Of a stretch of 64,000 bases of DNA, positions 51,247 through 59,016 are shown piece by piece. Below the pieces are notes generated by a model. The model was given only the letters and a program-made list of their open reading frames with translations, made no database searches and was not told the DNA's origin. The stretch's first letter is position 1; each line of letters opens with the position of its first letter. This DNA comes from Verrucomicrobiota bacterium (lineage in GTDB: Bacteria; Verrucomicrobiota; Verrucomicrobiia; Limisphaerales; JACRJZ01). The DNA lies in the NCBI GenBank assembly GCA_016219875.1, contig JACRJZ010000042.1, positions 144,382-208,381 on the forward strand. The letters are read 5' to 3'. A program made the position numbers and the translations under genes.

Positions 51247-51996
51247 ATGCAACAGACAAATAAATGGTACGGCAAGCGACTTGCCTTTACGTTGATCGAA
51301 CTTCTGGTGGTGATCGCCATCATTGCCATCCTGGCGGCCTTACTCCTGCCGGCCCTGGCCAAAGCCAAGGAAAAAGCCTCGCAGATCAAGTGTACCGGCA
51401 GCATGAAGCAGGTGGCGCTGGCCGAGATCATGTGGGTCCACGATAGCGAGCAAAGCCTGTTCCACTGGCATGTTGGCGCCCCGGAGGGCACTCGCTATAG
51501 CCCATACGCGGGCAATGCTTTCTTCCAATGGGGTTGGATCTCAAACGAATTGGGGGCACCCAAGATTCTGGTGTGCCCAGCCGACAAAGGCATGAAGCAG
51601 GACGCCTCGGACTGGGGCAACGGGCCGAACGGATTCATGAATGTTGCCTATCGTGCTAACGCGGTCAGCTATTTCGTTGGCGCCGATGCCGGCTGGAAAA
51701 CGGGCGGCCGAGAGGCTCTGCCGCTGGAGCAATCGCAGAATCACGTCATTGCGGGTGACAAGAACATACGAACAGACGGCTATGGGAATTGCTCTCTCCC
51801 CGTGGCGAACGTTGCGTACGTGGCCCCGCGGACAGCAGGAACCATGTGTGATTGGACAAATTCCGTCCACAACCGGAAAGGCAACCTCGCGATGGCAGAC
51901 GGAAGTGTAGTCCAAGCCAACAGCCGCTCTTTGCTGACCAACATCATGTCGCAAGCAGACGACAATGGGAGTGTCCACATGATCATGCCGAATTAA
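51247..51996 (+). CDS. Type II/IV pilin-like secreted protein (prepilin cleavage signal)
   Basis: The 249-residue protein begins [13 protein letters not shown] and then [20 protein letters not shown], with cleavage expected between Ala13 and Phe14 and the +5 Glu at 18. [12 protein letters not shown] follows. This is the very common verrucomicrobial prepilin-type protein. The C-terminal domain ([33 protein letters not shown]) is the H-X9-DG-like region of these proteins. A strong terminator follows at 52067. Confidence 0.93.
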   Translation: MQQTNKWYGKRLAFTLIELLVVIAIIAILAALLLPALAKAKEKASQIKCTGSMKQVALAEIMWVHDSEQSLFHWHVGAPEGTRYSPYAGNAFFQWGWISNELGAPKILVCPADKGMKQDASDWGNGPNGFMNVAYRANAVSYFVGADAGWKTGGREALPLEQSQNHVIAGDKNIRTDGYGNCSLPVANVAYVAPRTAGTMCDWTNSVHNRKGNLAMADGSVVQANSRSLLTNIMSQADDNGSVHMIMPN

Positions 51997-52348
51997 CGTG
52001 GCCTACAATGAACTGCGGCGTGGCCGTTTCGGTCATGCTGGGTTCAGCCAGCCGGTTTTTTCCGAAGGGGTGTCCAATGTGGACGCCCCTTCTCTTTTCC
52101 GTCACACGCAGAGCACCCCGCTCGCGGCCTCGTTGAGGCCCCGGTGCTGGAAGCAGAATCGGTAGCAGCAGGGGCATCTCTGCCCGCCGTAGGGCCGTGA
52201 CTTCCAGCCCGATGGGGGGACGCGCGGAGTTTTCCAGCGGGTGGTCAAAGCGGGTGGTTCAAGATGTGCGCCGAATCTGGGCAACTACAAGCGCACCCTC
52301 TCCGGCCACCAAAGATGGCTGCTCCCGGCTCGGCAACACCATCGGCTT
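51997..52348. other. Convergent intergenic region with a terminator
   Basis: No supported gene. It holds the terminator of the prepilin-like gene and then ~250 bp of unassigned sequence before the aldo-keto reductase stop. Confidence 0.5.
52067..52099 (+). terminator. Rho-independent terminator of the prepilin-like gene
   Basis: A 9-bp stem GGGGTGTCC/GGACGCCCC (one G-U pair) with a 5-nt loop, followed by TTCTCTTTT. Confidence 0.75.
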
Positions 52349-53251
52349 TCAGGCCCTCTGCACCTTGGCCATGCGCTGGAGGGTGTCATCGACTTCCTCC
52401 GGCTGGCACATGCCCACGGTGATGGCATCCACGAGGCCGTTCTTAAAGATGTAATTGAGTGAGGCGTCTTTTTCCTGCGGCTTCACCAGCTTACCGGCGC
52501 CGAAAATCTTCATGCCCACGACCGCCTTGCCGTTCTGGCGTGCGGTCTTGAGCACGGCCGAAACTTCCTCTACCGAGGCATCACAGGCGTATTCCTTGCC
52601 GCACTTGTGGTTCACGCGGGCGAAGATTACGTCCACCCACGGGTGCCCGGCCGCCAGCTTCAGCGCGCCAAAATCATGGCAAGACACACCCACGGCCCGG
52701 ACGACTTGTCTCTGTTTCAGTTCGGACAGTTCGTCACGGATGCGCTCGTATTGGGTCGCCCACTTGTCGTCGGTCATGCAATGGATGAGGCAAACGTCGA
52801 TCACGTCGGTGTCGAGTTCCTTGCGGAAGCGGTCGATCTCTTCCTTCGCGCCGCCGGAGGGCGTGACCCACTTCTCTTTGCGCGGCCAGAGTTTGGTCAA
52901 CAGCGCGAACTGGTTTCGCTTCTTGCCACGGAGCACGTCTTTCACGAACGGGTGCGAGCCGTAGAGGTCGGCCATGTCCATGAACCGGATGCCCTGATCG
53001 ATGCTGTGGCCGACGAGGCGGTCGAAGGCCTCCTTGCCGGCGCGGGTTTGGGCGGAGGAACGGTTGTAGCCGTTGTAGCCCGTGCCCTGGGCGAGGCGCG
53101 AAACCTGGATGCCGGTCTTGCCCAGCGTGACGATGTCGGTGCCTCTGAACGTGGCCGGTCCTTCCGCGCCCAACAGGCCCGGTGCCGTGGCCAGCAGGCC
53201 GGCGCCCGCGAAGGACGTGCGAATGAAATCACGACGAGAAAAATGACGCAT
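52349..53251 (-). CDS. Tat-exported aldo/keto reductase
   Basis: The start at 53249-53251 (MRHFSRRDFIRTSFAGAGLL) gives 300 residues and a twin-arginine signal (RRDFIR). The AKR features are IVTLGKTGIQVSRLAQGTGY, GIRFMDMADLYGSHPFVKDV (catalytic Asp/Tyr), LLTKLWPRKEKW (Lys) and DVCLIHCMTDDKW (His). Export is unusual for the enzyme superfamily but common in Verrucomicrobia and Planctomycetes. The substrate is unknown. Confidence 0.88.
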   Translation of the reverse strand: MRHFSRRDFIRTSFAGAGLLATAPGLLGAEGPATFRGTDIVTLGKTGIQVSRLAQGTGYNGYNRSSAQTRAGKEAFDRLVGHSIDQGIRFMDMADLYGSHPFVKDVLRGKKRNQFALLTKLWPRKEKWVTPSGGAKEEIDRFRKELDTDVIDVCLIHCMTDDKWATQYERIRDELSELKQRQVVRAVGVSCHDFGALKLAAGHPWVDVIFARVNHKCGKEYACDASVEEVSAVLKTARQNGKAVVGMKIFGAGKLVKPQEKDASLNYIFKNGLVDAITVGMCQPEEVDDTLQRMAKVQRA

Positions 53252-53384
53252 GGTGCTACTCCTGTCGGTTGAGGTTGGACGGTTCAACAAAGCCATAGGC
53301 TCATCACGGACGGGCGAAAGCTAAACCGCTGGGCTGATGGCGGCAAATGGAAAGTCGAAGAGGACGGTTTCACGACTTCGGGGT

Positions 53385-54923
53385 TCAAAGCCGGGGCGCT
53401 GGCGCGTCCTGCACCCGCCCCGGAGGGCGCACGCCGGAGCCTTTGCGTTGGGTGAGCGAGTCGCCCAAGTCCTCGCGCGCTTTCTCGGCCAGTGCCAGCA
53501 GGCGGGCCACGACTTCCGGATTCTTGTCGGCCACGTTGGTCTTCTCGCCGATGTCGGCATCGAGATCGTAAAGTTCGGCCTTCTCGATCTTGCTCAGACG
53601 GTACTTGCCCGGCGTGCCGTCGTGGCCTTCGGGCTGGCCAGTCATCGTGCGGAACGTGTGCGGGAGCATCAGCTTCCAACGCCCGCTGGTGAGCGCCTGG
53701 AGTTGGTTGTCCTGGAAGTAGAAATAAAACGCCTCGTGCGGGCACTTCGCCTTTGGATCGCCCGACAGAATGGTCCAGATGTCCAGGCCGTCGATGCGGT
53801 GTTTTGGCAAGTCCGCTCCCGCGAGCTTCGCGAGAGTGGGCAAGAGGTCGATGGTCATGGCCGGTTCGTGGGCAACGGAGCCGGCCTTGACCCGCCCCGG
53901 CCACCGTGCGATGAACGGTTCGCGCAGGCCGCCTTCCCAACAGGTGCCTTTGCCCTCACGCAACGGCCCGGCGTTGCCTGCGTGGCGGCCGTAGGAGAGC
54001 CAGGGGCCGTTATCGGATGTGAAGATCACCAGCGTGCGCTCGTCGAGTCCGTGCCGCTTGAGTGCGCCCAGGATTTCTCCGACGGACCAGTCGATCTCCA
54101 TGATGACGTCGCCGTAAAGGCCCTGCGCGGACTTGCCTTTGAACTTGGCGCTCACGTGCAGCGGGACGTGCGGCATGTTGTGGGCGACGTAGAGGAAGAA
54201 CGGATGGTCCTTGTGGCGCTCAATGAACTTCACGGCGCGCTCGGTGTATTGCGTGGTGAGTTGCGCCTGATCTTCATGGGTAAGGCCGTCCTTGAGCACG
54301 CGGTCGCCTTCGATCAGCGGCAACGGTGGGTAGGTGCCCGCCTTGGCTTCGGGATGGCGCGGCCACATGTCGTTCGAGTAGGGCAGGCCGAAATACTCAT
54401 CGAAGCCCTGATGCGTCGGCAGCAACGGCACAGGCCGGCCCAAGTGCCACTTGCCGGCCATGCCAGTGGCGTAGCCGGCTTGCTTCATCACCTCGGCAAG
54501 TGTGACCTCGTCTGGGTGCAGGCCGATCTTCGCTTGCGGCCCGAGCGCGCCCTGAATGCTGACGCGGCTTGAATAGCATCCCGTGAGCAACGCCGCGCGC
54601 GACGCGGAGCACACCGGTTGGGCCACGTAGAAGCGGGTCAGGCGGATGCCCTCTGCCGCCATGCGGTCGAGGTTGGGTGTGGTCCAGCCCTTCGCGCCGA
54701 AGCAGCCCACGTCGGCGTAGGCCATGTCGTCGCAGAAGATCAGGACGACATTGGGCGGGCGCGTGCTTAGCGCAGAGGGGGAAGTGAGTTTCGAGTTCCG
54801 AGTTCCGAGTTCCGAGTTGGAGACGCGGGCGGTTTGCGCTGCGGAGGAAGTCAGGGGAAGAAGTCCGCTGAGGAACGCACAAAGCGTGGCGCAAACTCGT
54901 ATTCTGCATTCCGCATTCTGCAT
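53385..54923 (-). CDS. Sulfatase (formylglycine type), exported
   Basis: The 512-residue protein has the S1 arylsulfatase core: NVVLIFCDDMAYADVGCFGA (metal-binding Asp pair), VCSASRAALLTGCYSS (C-x-A-S-R, formylglycine Cys), GKWHLG, HNMPHVPLH and TSDNGPW. Exported sulfatases desulfate algal or host glycans. The N-terminus (MQNAECRIRVCATLCAFLSG; TARVSNSELGTRNSKLTSPS) is translated from tandem GCATTCTG- and GAGTTCCGA-type repeats, so the real signal peptide may have been remodelled or the start may lie further in. Confidence 0.9.
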   Translation of the reverse strand: MQNAECRIRVCATLCAFLSGLLPLTSSAAQTARVSNSELGTRNSKLTSPSALSTRPPNVVLIFCDDMAYADVGCFGAKGWTTPNLDRMAAEGIRLTRFYVAQPVCSASRAALLTGCYSSRVSIQGALGPQAKIGLHPDEVTLAEVMKQAGYATGMAGKWHLGRPVPLLPTHQGFDEYFGLPYSNDMWPRHPEAKAGTYPPLPLIEGDRVLKDGLTHEDQAQLTTQYTERAVKFIERHKDHPFFLYVAHNMPHVPLHVSAKFKGKSAQGLYGDVIMEIDWSVGEILGALKRHGLDERTLVIFTSDNGPWLSYGRHAGNAGPLREGKGTCWEGGLREPFIARWPGRVKAGSVAHEPAMTIDLLPTLAKLAGADLPKHRIDGLDIWTILSGDPKAKCPHEAFYFYFQDNQLQALTSGRWKLMLPHTFRTMTGQPEGHDGTPGKYRLSKIEKAELYDLDADIGEKTNVADKNPEVVARLLALAEKAREDLGDSLTQRKGSGVRPPGRVQDAPAPRL

Positions 54924-54933
54924 TCTGCAATCG
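54785..54933. repeat. Tandem GAGTTCCGA and ATTCTGC repeats at the sulfatase 5' end
   Basis: GAGTTTCGAGTTCCGAG units lie at 54785-54822 inside the coding sequence. ATTCTGC/ATTCCGC units at 54899-54933 overlap the start codon. Confidence 0.75.
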
Positions 54934-54935
54934 GT

Positions 54936-56177
54936 TCAGGTTTTCAGCCCTTTCAGGTCCGCTTCCCACTTCTCGTTGGCCTTCAGCATCTCGGCCCAGG
55001 TCACTTCGGCCTTCTTGTAGGCGGCGGTGCGGCCGAGGATGGTGGTGAGGTTGCTCCGCACGCTGGGCGCGACGGTCGGGTTCGAGAAGTCGCCCTTGGT
55101 GATGGCGTCGTAGAAGGCCACGATGTTTGCCTCCGGGCCTTTGACGTAGAGGCTCGCTGTGTCGCCGTTGAAGGCGTCTTCGCGGCTGCGCAGCCAGACC
55201 TTGCCCGAGTAATGCGTCTCCGCCGTCCCGGTCATGCCGTGGGCGCGGACCATGATGTCGTCGTAGCCGTAGCCCACTTGCTTCGCCGTGAAGGTGACGG
55301 TGAGGTCGTTCGGGAACTCGAACAGCACCGAGTAGTGGTCCCAGCAATCGCCAAGGAACGGACGCGCGCGTCCGCCGGTGCCGATGGCCTTGATCGGATC
55401 GGCGTTCACGAACCAGGTCGCCACGTCGAGCGCGTGAATGTTCTGCTCGGTGATCACGTCGCCGGAAAGCACGCGATCAATGCCCCAGGCGCGGAGGCGG
55501 ACTTCGGGATTCTGCGGGTCCTTGCGGACCTGCGCGTCGCGCTGCTCGAACATGAGGTTCGTCTGGTACTCGGCATAGACCGTGACGAGTTTGCCGATGC
55601 CGTCGTCGTGGACGCGCTTGAGGACTTCCTGATACGCCGGATGCGCGCGCGTCTGGAAATCGACGACGAACGCGAGCTTCTTCTCGGTCGCGCGCTGGCC
55701 GTCCGCGCCGATGGAGCGGCAGCCCGGCACATCGACGGCGGGGGGCTTGGCCAAATAGACGTGCTTGCCGGCATCGACGGCGGCCTTGACTTGCTCGGGA
55801 TGGAAATAGGGCGGCGTCTCGATGGCGACGGCGTCGAGTTTGCGCTCCAGCAGGCGCTTGTAGCCGGAGAGGCCGTTGAAACAATTCTCCGCCGCGATGT
55901 TGTGTTTCTTCGCGACCGTGTCGGTGCGGTCTTGGAAGTAATCCATCGCAGCCACGACGTTGAACTTGCCGCTCTTGGCAAACAAGTCGGCGATCCACGC
56001 ACCCCGCCCGCCGCAACCGATGACGCCGACATCGAGCTTGGAATTCGCTTCCGCCCCGCGAACGAGGTGCGGCGCAAGGATGGTGAAGCCAGCGGCAGCC
56101 GTGCCGGTGCGGGCGAGAAATTGGCGGCGGGTGAGATCGAGGCTGCCGAGGGGAAGCGATTGGGACGACGTGGTCAT
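54936..56177 (-). CDS. Tat-exported Gfo/Idh/MocA oxidoreductase
   Basis: The start at 56175-56177 (MTTSSQSLPLGSLDLTRRQF) gives 413 residues with a Tat signal (TRRQFLARTGTAAAGFTIL). The Rossmann domain has VGVIGCGGRGAWIADLFAKS, LAKPPAVDV (a family variant of EKP) and QTRAHPAYQEVLKRVHD. EQNIHALDVATWFVNADPIK holds the conserved His/Asp. Proteins of this kind are common in sulfatase-rich loci and act on sugars. The adjacent sulfatase supports glycan degradation. Confidence 0.9.
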   Translation of the reverse strand: MTTSSQSLPLGSLDLTRRQFLARTGTAAAGFTILAPHLVRGAEANSKLDVGVIGCGGRGAWIADLFAKSGKFNVVAAMDYFQDRTDTVAKKHNIAAENCFNGLSGYKRLLERKLDAVAIETPPYFHPEQVKAAVDAGKHVYLAKPPAVDVPGCRSIGADGQRATEKKLAFVVDFQTRAHPAYQEVLKRVHDDGIGKLVTVYAEYQTNLMFEQRDAQVRKDPQNPEVRLRAWGIDRVLSGDVITEQNIHALDVATWFVNADPIKAIGTGGRARPFLGDCWDHYSVLFEFPNDLTVTFTAKQVGYGYDDIMVRAHGMTGTAETHYSGKVWLRSREDAFNGDTASLYVKGPEANIVAFYDAITKGDFSNPTVAPSVRSNLTTILGRTAAYKKAEVTWAEMLKANEKWEADLKGLKT

Positions 56178-56257
56178 GGCGGGTGGTTCAGATTCTGGTT
56201 TCACGATGTCATTTCCGACGCAGCGGCGGGCCGCAGCATTCAATCGGGTCGGGCGGC

Positions 56258-56375
56258 AGGGCTGATTCAAGGAACATGCGGAGAGGAGCGCGGGCAGCCT
56301 GCCCGCACGTTCCGTCGAAAATGAGAGTGAGAAACACGCGGGCAGGTTGCCCGCGCTCCTTCTTGAATCAGCCCT
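56258..56375. repeat. Inverted repeat in the divergent promoter region
   Basis: Left arm 56258-56306 (AGGGCTGATTCAAGGA, then GAGCGCGGGCAGCCTGCCCG). Right arm 56338-56375 (GCGGGCAGGTTGCCCGCGCT, then TTGAATCAGCCCT). It can fold into a ~40-bp stem with an inner hairpin. Confidence 0.85.
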
Positions 56376-56439
56376 GGTCGAGTTCCAACGCGTCACCAAA
56401 TCACTCGACAGCGGCCCGCCACAGTTCCACATTCTGCGC

Positions 56440-57024
56440 ATGGCGCGCACATCTTCCACCATGTTGGCGCTGGGGACGGCGGCTCCGGATTTCTCCCTGC
56501 CGGACACCAGCGGAAAACTTGTTTCGCTGACTCAGTTCCAGGACGCGCCCGCGCTCTTGGTGACGTTTATCTGCAACCACTGTCCGTACGTGAAGCACAT
56601 CCGCGCGGGCCTGGCGAAGCTGGGCCGGGAGTACCAGCGTCGTGGCGTCGCCGTCGTGGCGATCAACGCCAACGACGCGCAGAATTATCCTGACGACAGT
56701 CCGGCCAGCATGGTGGCGGAAGTGCGGGCGGCGGGCTACACCTTCCCGTACCTTTACGACGAGTCCCAAGCCGTGGCCCAGTTCTATCGCGCCGCCTGCA
56801 CGCCGGACTTCTTCCTCTTCGACCGCCAGCGACGGCTGGTGTATCGCGGTCAGTTTGACAACAGCCGTCCGGGAAACGAGGAGCCGGTCACGGGCCGGGA
56901 CTTGCGGGCGGCACTGGATGCCGTGCTGGCTGGTCAGCCTGTGCCGGCGGCCCAGAAGCCCAGCCTCGGCTGCAACATCAAGTGGAAACCGGGCAACGAG
57001 CCGGAGTACTTCAGACCTGCCTAG
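56440..57024 (+). CDS. Peroxiredoxin/thiol-disulfide oxidoreductase-like protein
   Basis: The ATG at 56440 gives 194 residues. The AhpC/TSA-Redoxin fold is clear: APDFSLPDTSGKLVSLTQFQ, FICNHCPYVKHIRAGLAKLG (CxxC) and YDESQAVAQFYRAACTPDFF. CTPDFF holds a cis-Pro-type turn. No signal peptide is evident from this start. The family is reported as thioredoxin-like reductase; the partner is unknown. It precedes the ROK kinase gene by 2 bp. Confidence 0.85.
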   Translation: MARTSSTMLALGTAAPDFSLPDTSGKLVSLTQFQDAPALLVTFICNHCPYVKHIRAGLAKLGREYQRRGVAVVAINANDAQNYPDDSPASMVAEVRAAGYTFPYLYDESQAVAQFYRAACTPDFFLFDRQRRLVYRGQFDNSRPGNEEPVTGRDLRAALDAVLAGQPVPAAQKPSLGCNIKWKPGNEPEYFRPA

Positions 57025-57026
57025 CC

Positions 57027-57950
57027 ATGACGAGGACTCTGCTCGCCATCGAAATTGGCGGCACCAAATTGCAGATCGTTGTCGGAGACGAAACGGGAGT
57101 CATCCGCGAGCGACATCGGTTTACCGTTGATCCGACGGGCGGCGGGGCCGGCATTCGTCAGCAATTGCAGCCGGCGTTGCAGGCGCTGATCCCCGCGACG
57201 AAGCCCTTGGCCATTGGCGTCGGCTTTGGCGGGCCGGTGGACTGGCGGATCGGACGAATCTGTTGCTCGCATCAGGTCGAGGGCTGGGACGACTTCGAGT
57301 TGGGCCAATGGCTGCACTCCCTCACGGGGCTGCCGGCCGTCGTGGAGAACGACTCCAACGCCGCCACGCTGGGCGAGGCGTTGCGCGGGGCGGGACAGGG
57401 AAGCGATCCGGTTTTCTATTTCAACATGGGCAGTGGCGTCGGCGGCGGCCTGGTGGTGAACGGCAAGCTTTTTCACGGCCTGAAACCTGGAGAAGCCGAG
57501 TTCGGGCATCTGCGTCTGGATCGGGAGGGCTGCACCGTCGAGTCGCGTTGTTCCGGTTGGGCGGTGGATCGGCGGATTCGCACCGCGGTGAAAACCGCGC
57601 CCAGTTCGGTCCTGGCGCGGCTGGCGGCGGGCCAATCTTCCGGTGAAGCGAAACATCTTGCGGAAGCATTGCGGCAAGGCGACGCCCTGGCGCGGCAGAT
57701 TATTGACGAAACCGCGAATGACCTGGCTTTTGCCTTGTCACACGTCGTTCATCTGCTGCACCCGCAAGTGATCGTGATGGGCGGAGGATTGTCCTTGTTG
57801 GGCGAGCCGTTGCGCACCGCAGTGGAGGGCCAACTGCGCGCCCACGTCATGGAGGCCTTCGCGCCGGGGCCGCCGATCCGGCTGTCGGGCTTGGGGGAAG
57901 ACGCCGTGCCGGTGGGGGCACTGTTGTTGGCGCAGCAGGCGTTGACGTGA
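57027..57950 (+). CDS. ROK-family sugar kinase
   Basis: The ATG at 57027 gives 307 residues: LLAIEIGGTKLQIVVGDETG (phosphate-1 motif), GVGFGGPVDWRIGRI, VVENDSNAATLGEALRGAG (catalytic Asp in END) and FNMGSGVGGGLVVNGKLFHG. GEAEFGHLRLDREGCTVESR marks the metal site; the canonical C-x-CG-x2-GC-x-E is degenerate. It is probably a glucokinase or N-acetylsugar kinase. It is coupled tightly to the preceding gene. Confidence 0.9.
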   Translation: MTRTLLAIEIGGTKLQIVVGDETGVIRERHRFTVDPTGGGAGIRQQLQPALQALIPATKPLAIGVGFGGPVDWRIGRICCSHQVEGWDDFELGQWLHSLTGLPAVVENDSNAATLGEALRGAGQGSDPVFYFNMGSGVGGGLVVNGKLFHGLKPGEAEFGHLRLDREGCTVESRCSGWAVDRRIRTAVKTAPSSVLARLAAGQSSGEAKHLAEALRQGDALARQIIDETANDLAFALSHVVHLLHPQVIVMGGGLSLLGEPLRTAVEGQLRAHVMEAFAPGPPIRLSGLGEDAVPVGALLLAQQALT

Positions 57951-58085
57951 CGCAGTCGGGGCTTGCCTGCGGGGCCGAAGCGTGATTCACTCGCGCCATG
58001 CTATCCGCTGCGACCCGCGTGGCGGAGTGCTCTTTTGGGCGTTCGCGTCGGGTCCAATTTCATAACAACGATCAGCGAGGTAACT

Positions 58086-58361
58086 ATGGCCAAAGCGATC
58101 AAGAAACGAGAAGCGTTCACTCTGCATGAACCCGAGGCTGCCTGCGTGCAGCTTGTCGGTGACTTTAGCGAGTGGGCGAAGAACCCCATCAATCTCAAAA
58201 AGCAGAAGGACGGAGTCTGGAAAGCCACGGTGTCATTGCCCTCCGGCACCCACCAGTATCGCTTCCTGGTCGATGGGCAGTGGCGGGACGATCCCAATTG
58301 CCCCACGCGCGTGCCCAACCCGTTTGGGGAGATGAACTGCATCCGGGAAGTGGGAAGTTGA
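58086..58361 (+). CDS. Isolated CBM48/AMPK-type glycogen-binding domain protein
   Basis: The 91-residue product starts at 58086. Its sequence, AACVQLVGDFSEWAKNPINL, KKQKDGVWKATVSLPSGTHQ and YRFLVDGQWRDDPN, is the whole CBM48/E-set glycogen-binding domain, with the paired Trp and the Lys/Gly-His-Tyr-Arg motif. Single-domain forms are found as regulators or anchors on glycogen. The N-terminus MAKAIKKREAF is short and basic. It follows the ROK kinase gene by 135 bp. Confidence 0.88.
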   Translation: MAKAIKKREAFTLHEPEAACVQLVGDFSEWAKNPINLKKQKDGVWKATVSLPSGTHQYRFLVDGQWRDDPNCPTRVPNPFGEMNCIREVGS

Positions 58362-59016
58362 CCGAGCCAGACGGCTTGCGGTCACGCCTCGGTTGCTTCC
58401 GCGCCCTGCTGGCGACCAGCGTCTGACACGACCCGGCGAGAGGAAACGATGCGATGCCGGTGTCGAGGCAGTGTGGCTGCGGGCTGGTATCTCAGGGGGC
58501 TCTTTCAAAGCCGTAGCGGCCGACGTGAGGAGAGTCGGAGCAACCGATGAATGCTGTATCGGACCAAGGAACGGAGCGCGGCTGTGGTCGAAGACCCAGC
58601 CGCAGCACGCTCCAGAGGACGAAGCTCGGATATGCTCCCACGCCCCGCGCCTGGGTTGGTGCGGCGGCTGGTCCTGCGGACACAGCCGCGCTCCGTTCCT
58701 TGGCAGGCTCTGTTTGCAGTCTGCACTCCGCAATCAGAGTGAGCCTTCTCACGTCGGCTGCTACGGAGTTTTGAAATCGCCTCAGGGTTGCTCGACTTCT
58801 GGCGGGTTGGTTTTGGGAGTTCCAGCGTTCCGTTATCCTTCGCGGGAGACATTCTTCGAGTTTTTTTGAGCAAATCCAGGCTTCCCTGAGTCAAATGCCA
58901 CGGTCGTAGTCTTCGGTTCCTCACCCATTAGTTGTGCGACCGGCCAGCGGCGGCCACAAAGTGTTGTGGTTTTTCGCTTGCTCCGGTTTGTACGACTCCT
59001 TTAACTCTTAGTCGTC
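58362..59016. other. 655-bp region upstream of smc with the long palindrome
   Basis: No gene. It contains the third long copy of the composite palindrome (58503-58785). The remaining ~230 bp before smc should hold its promoter; I do not see a clear -10/-35 pair. Confidence 0.6.
58503..58785. repeat. Composite palindrome family, long form
   Basis: Outer arms with the core GCCGACGTGAGGAG at 58503-58533, and CTTCTCACGTCGGCTGCTAC at 58745-58764. Inner arms CCAAGGAACGGAGCGCGGCT (58564) and CAGCCGCGCTCCGTTCCTTG (58683). Order and centre are as in 40439-40694. Confidence 0.88.
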
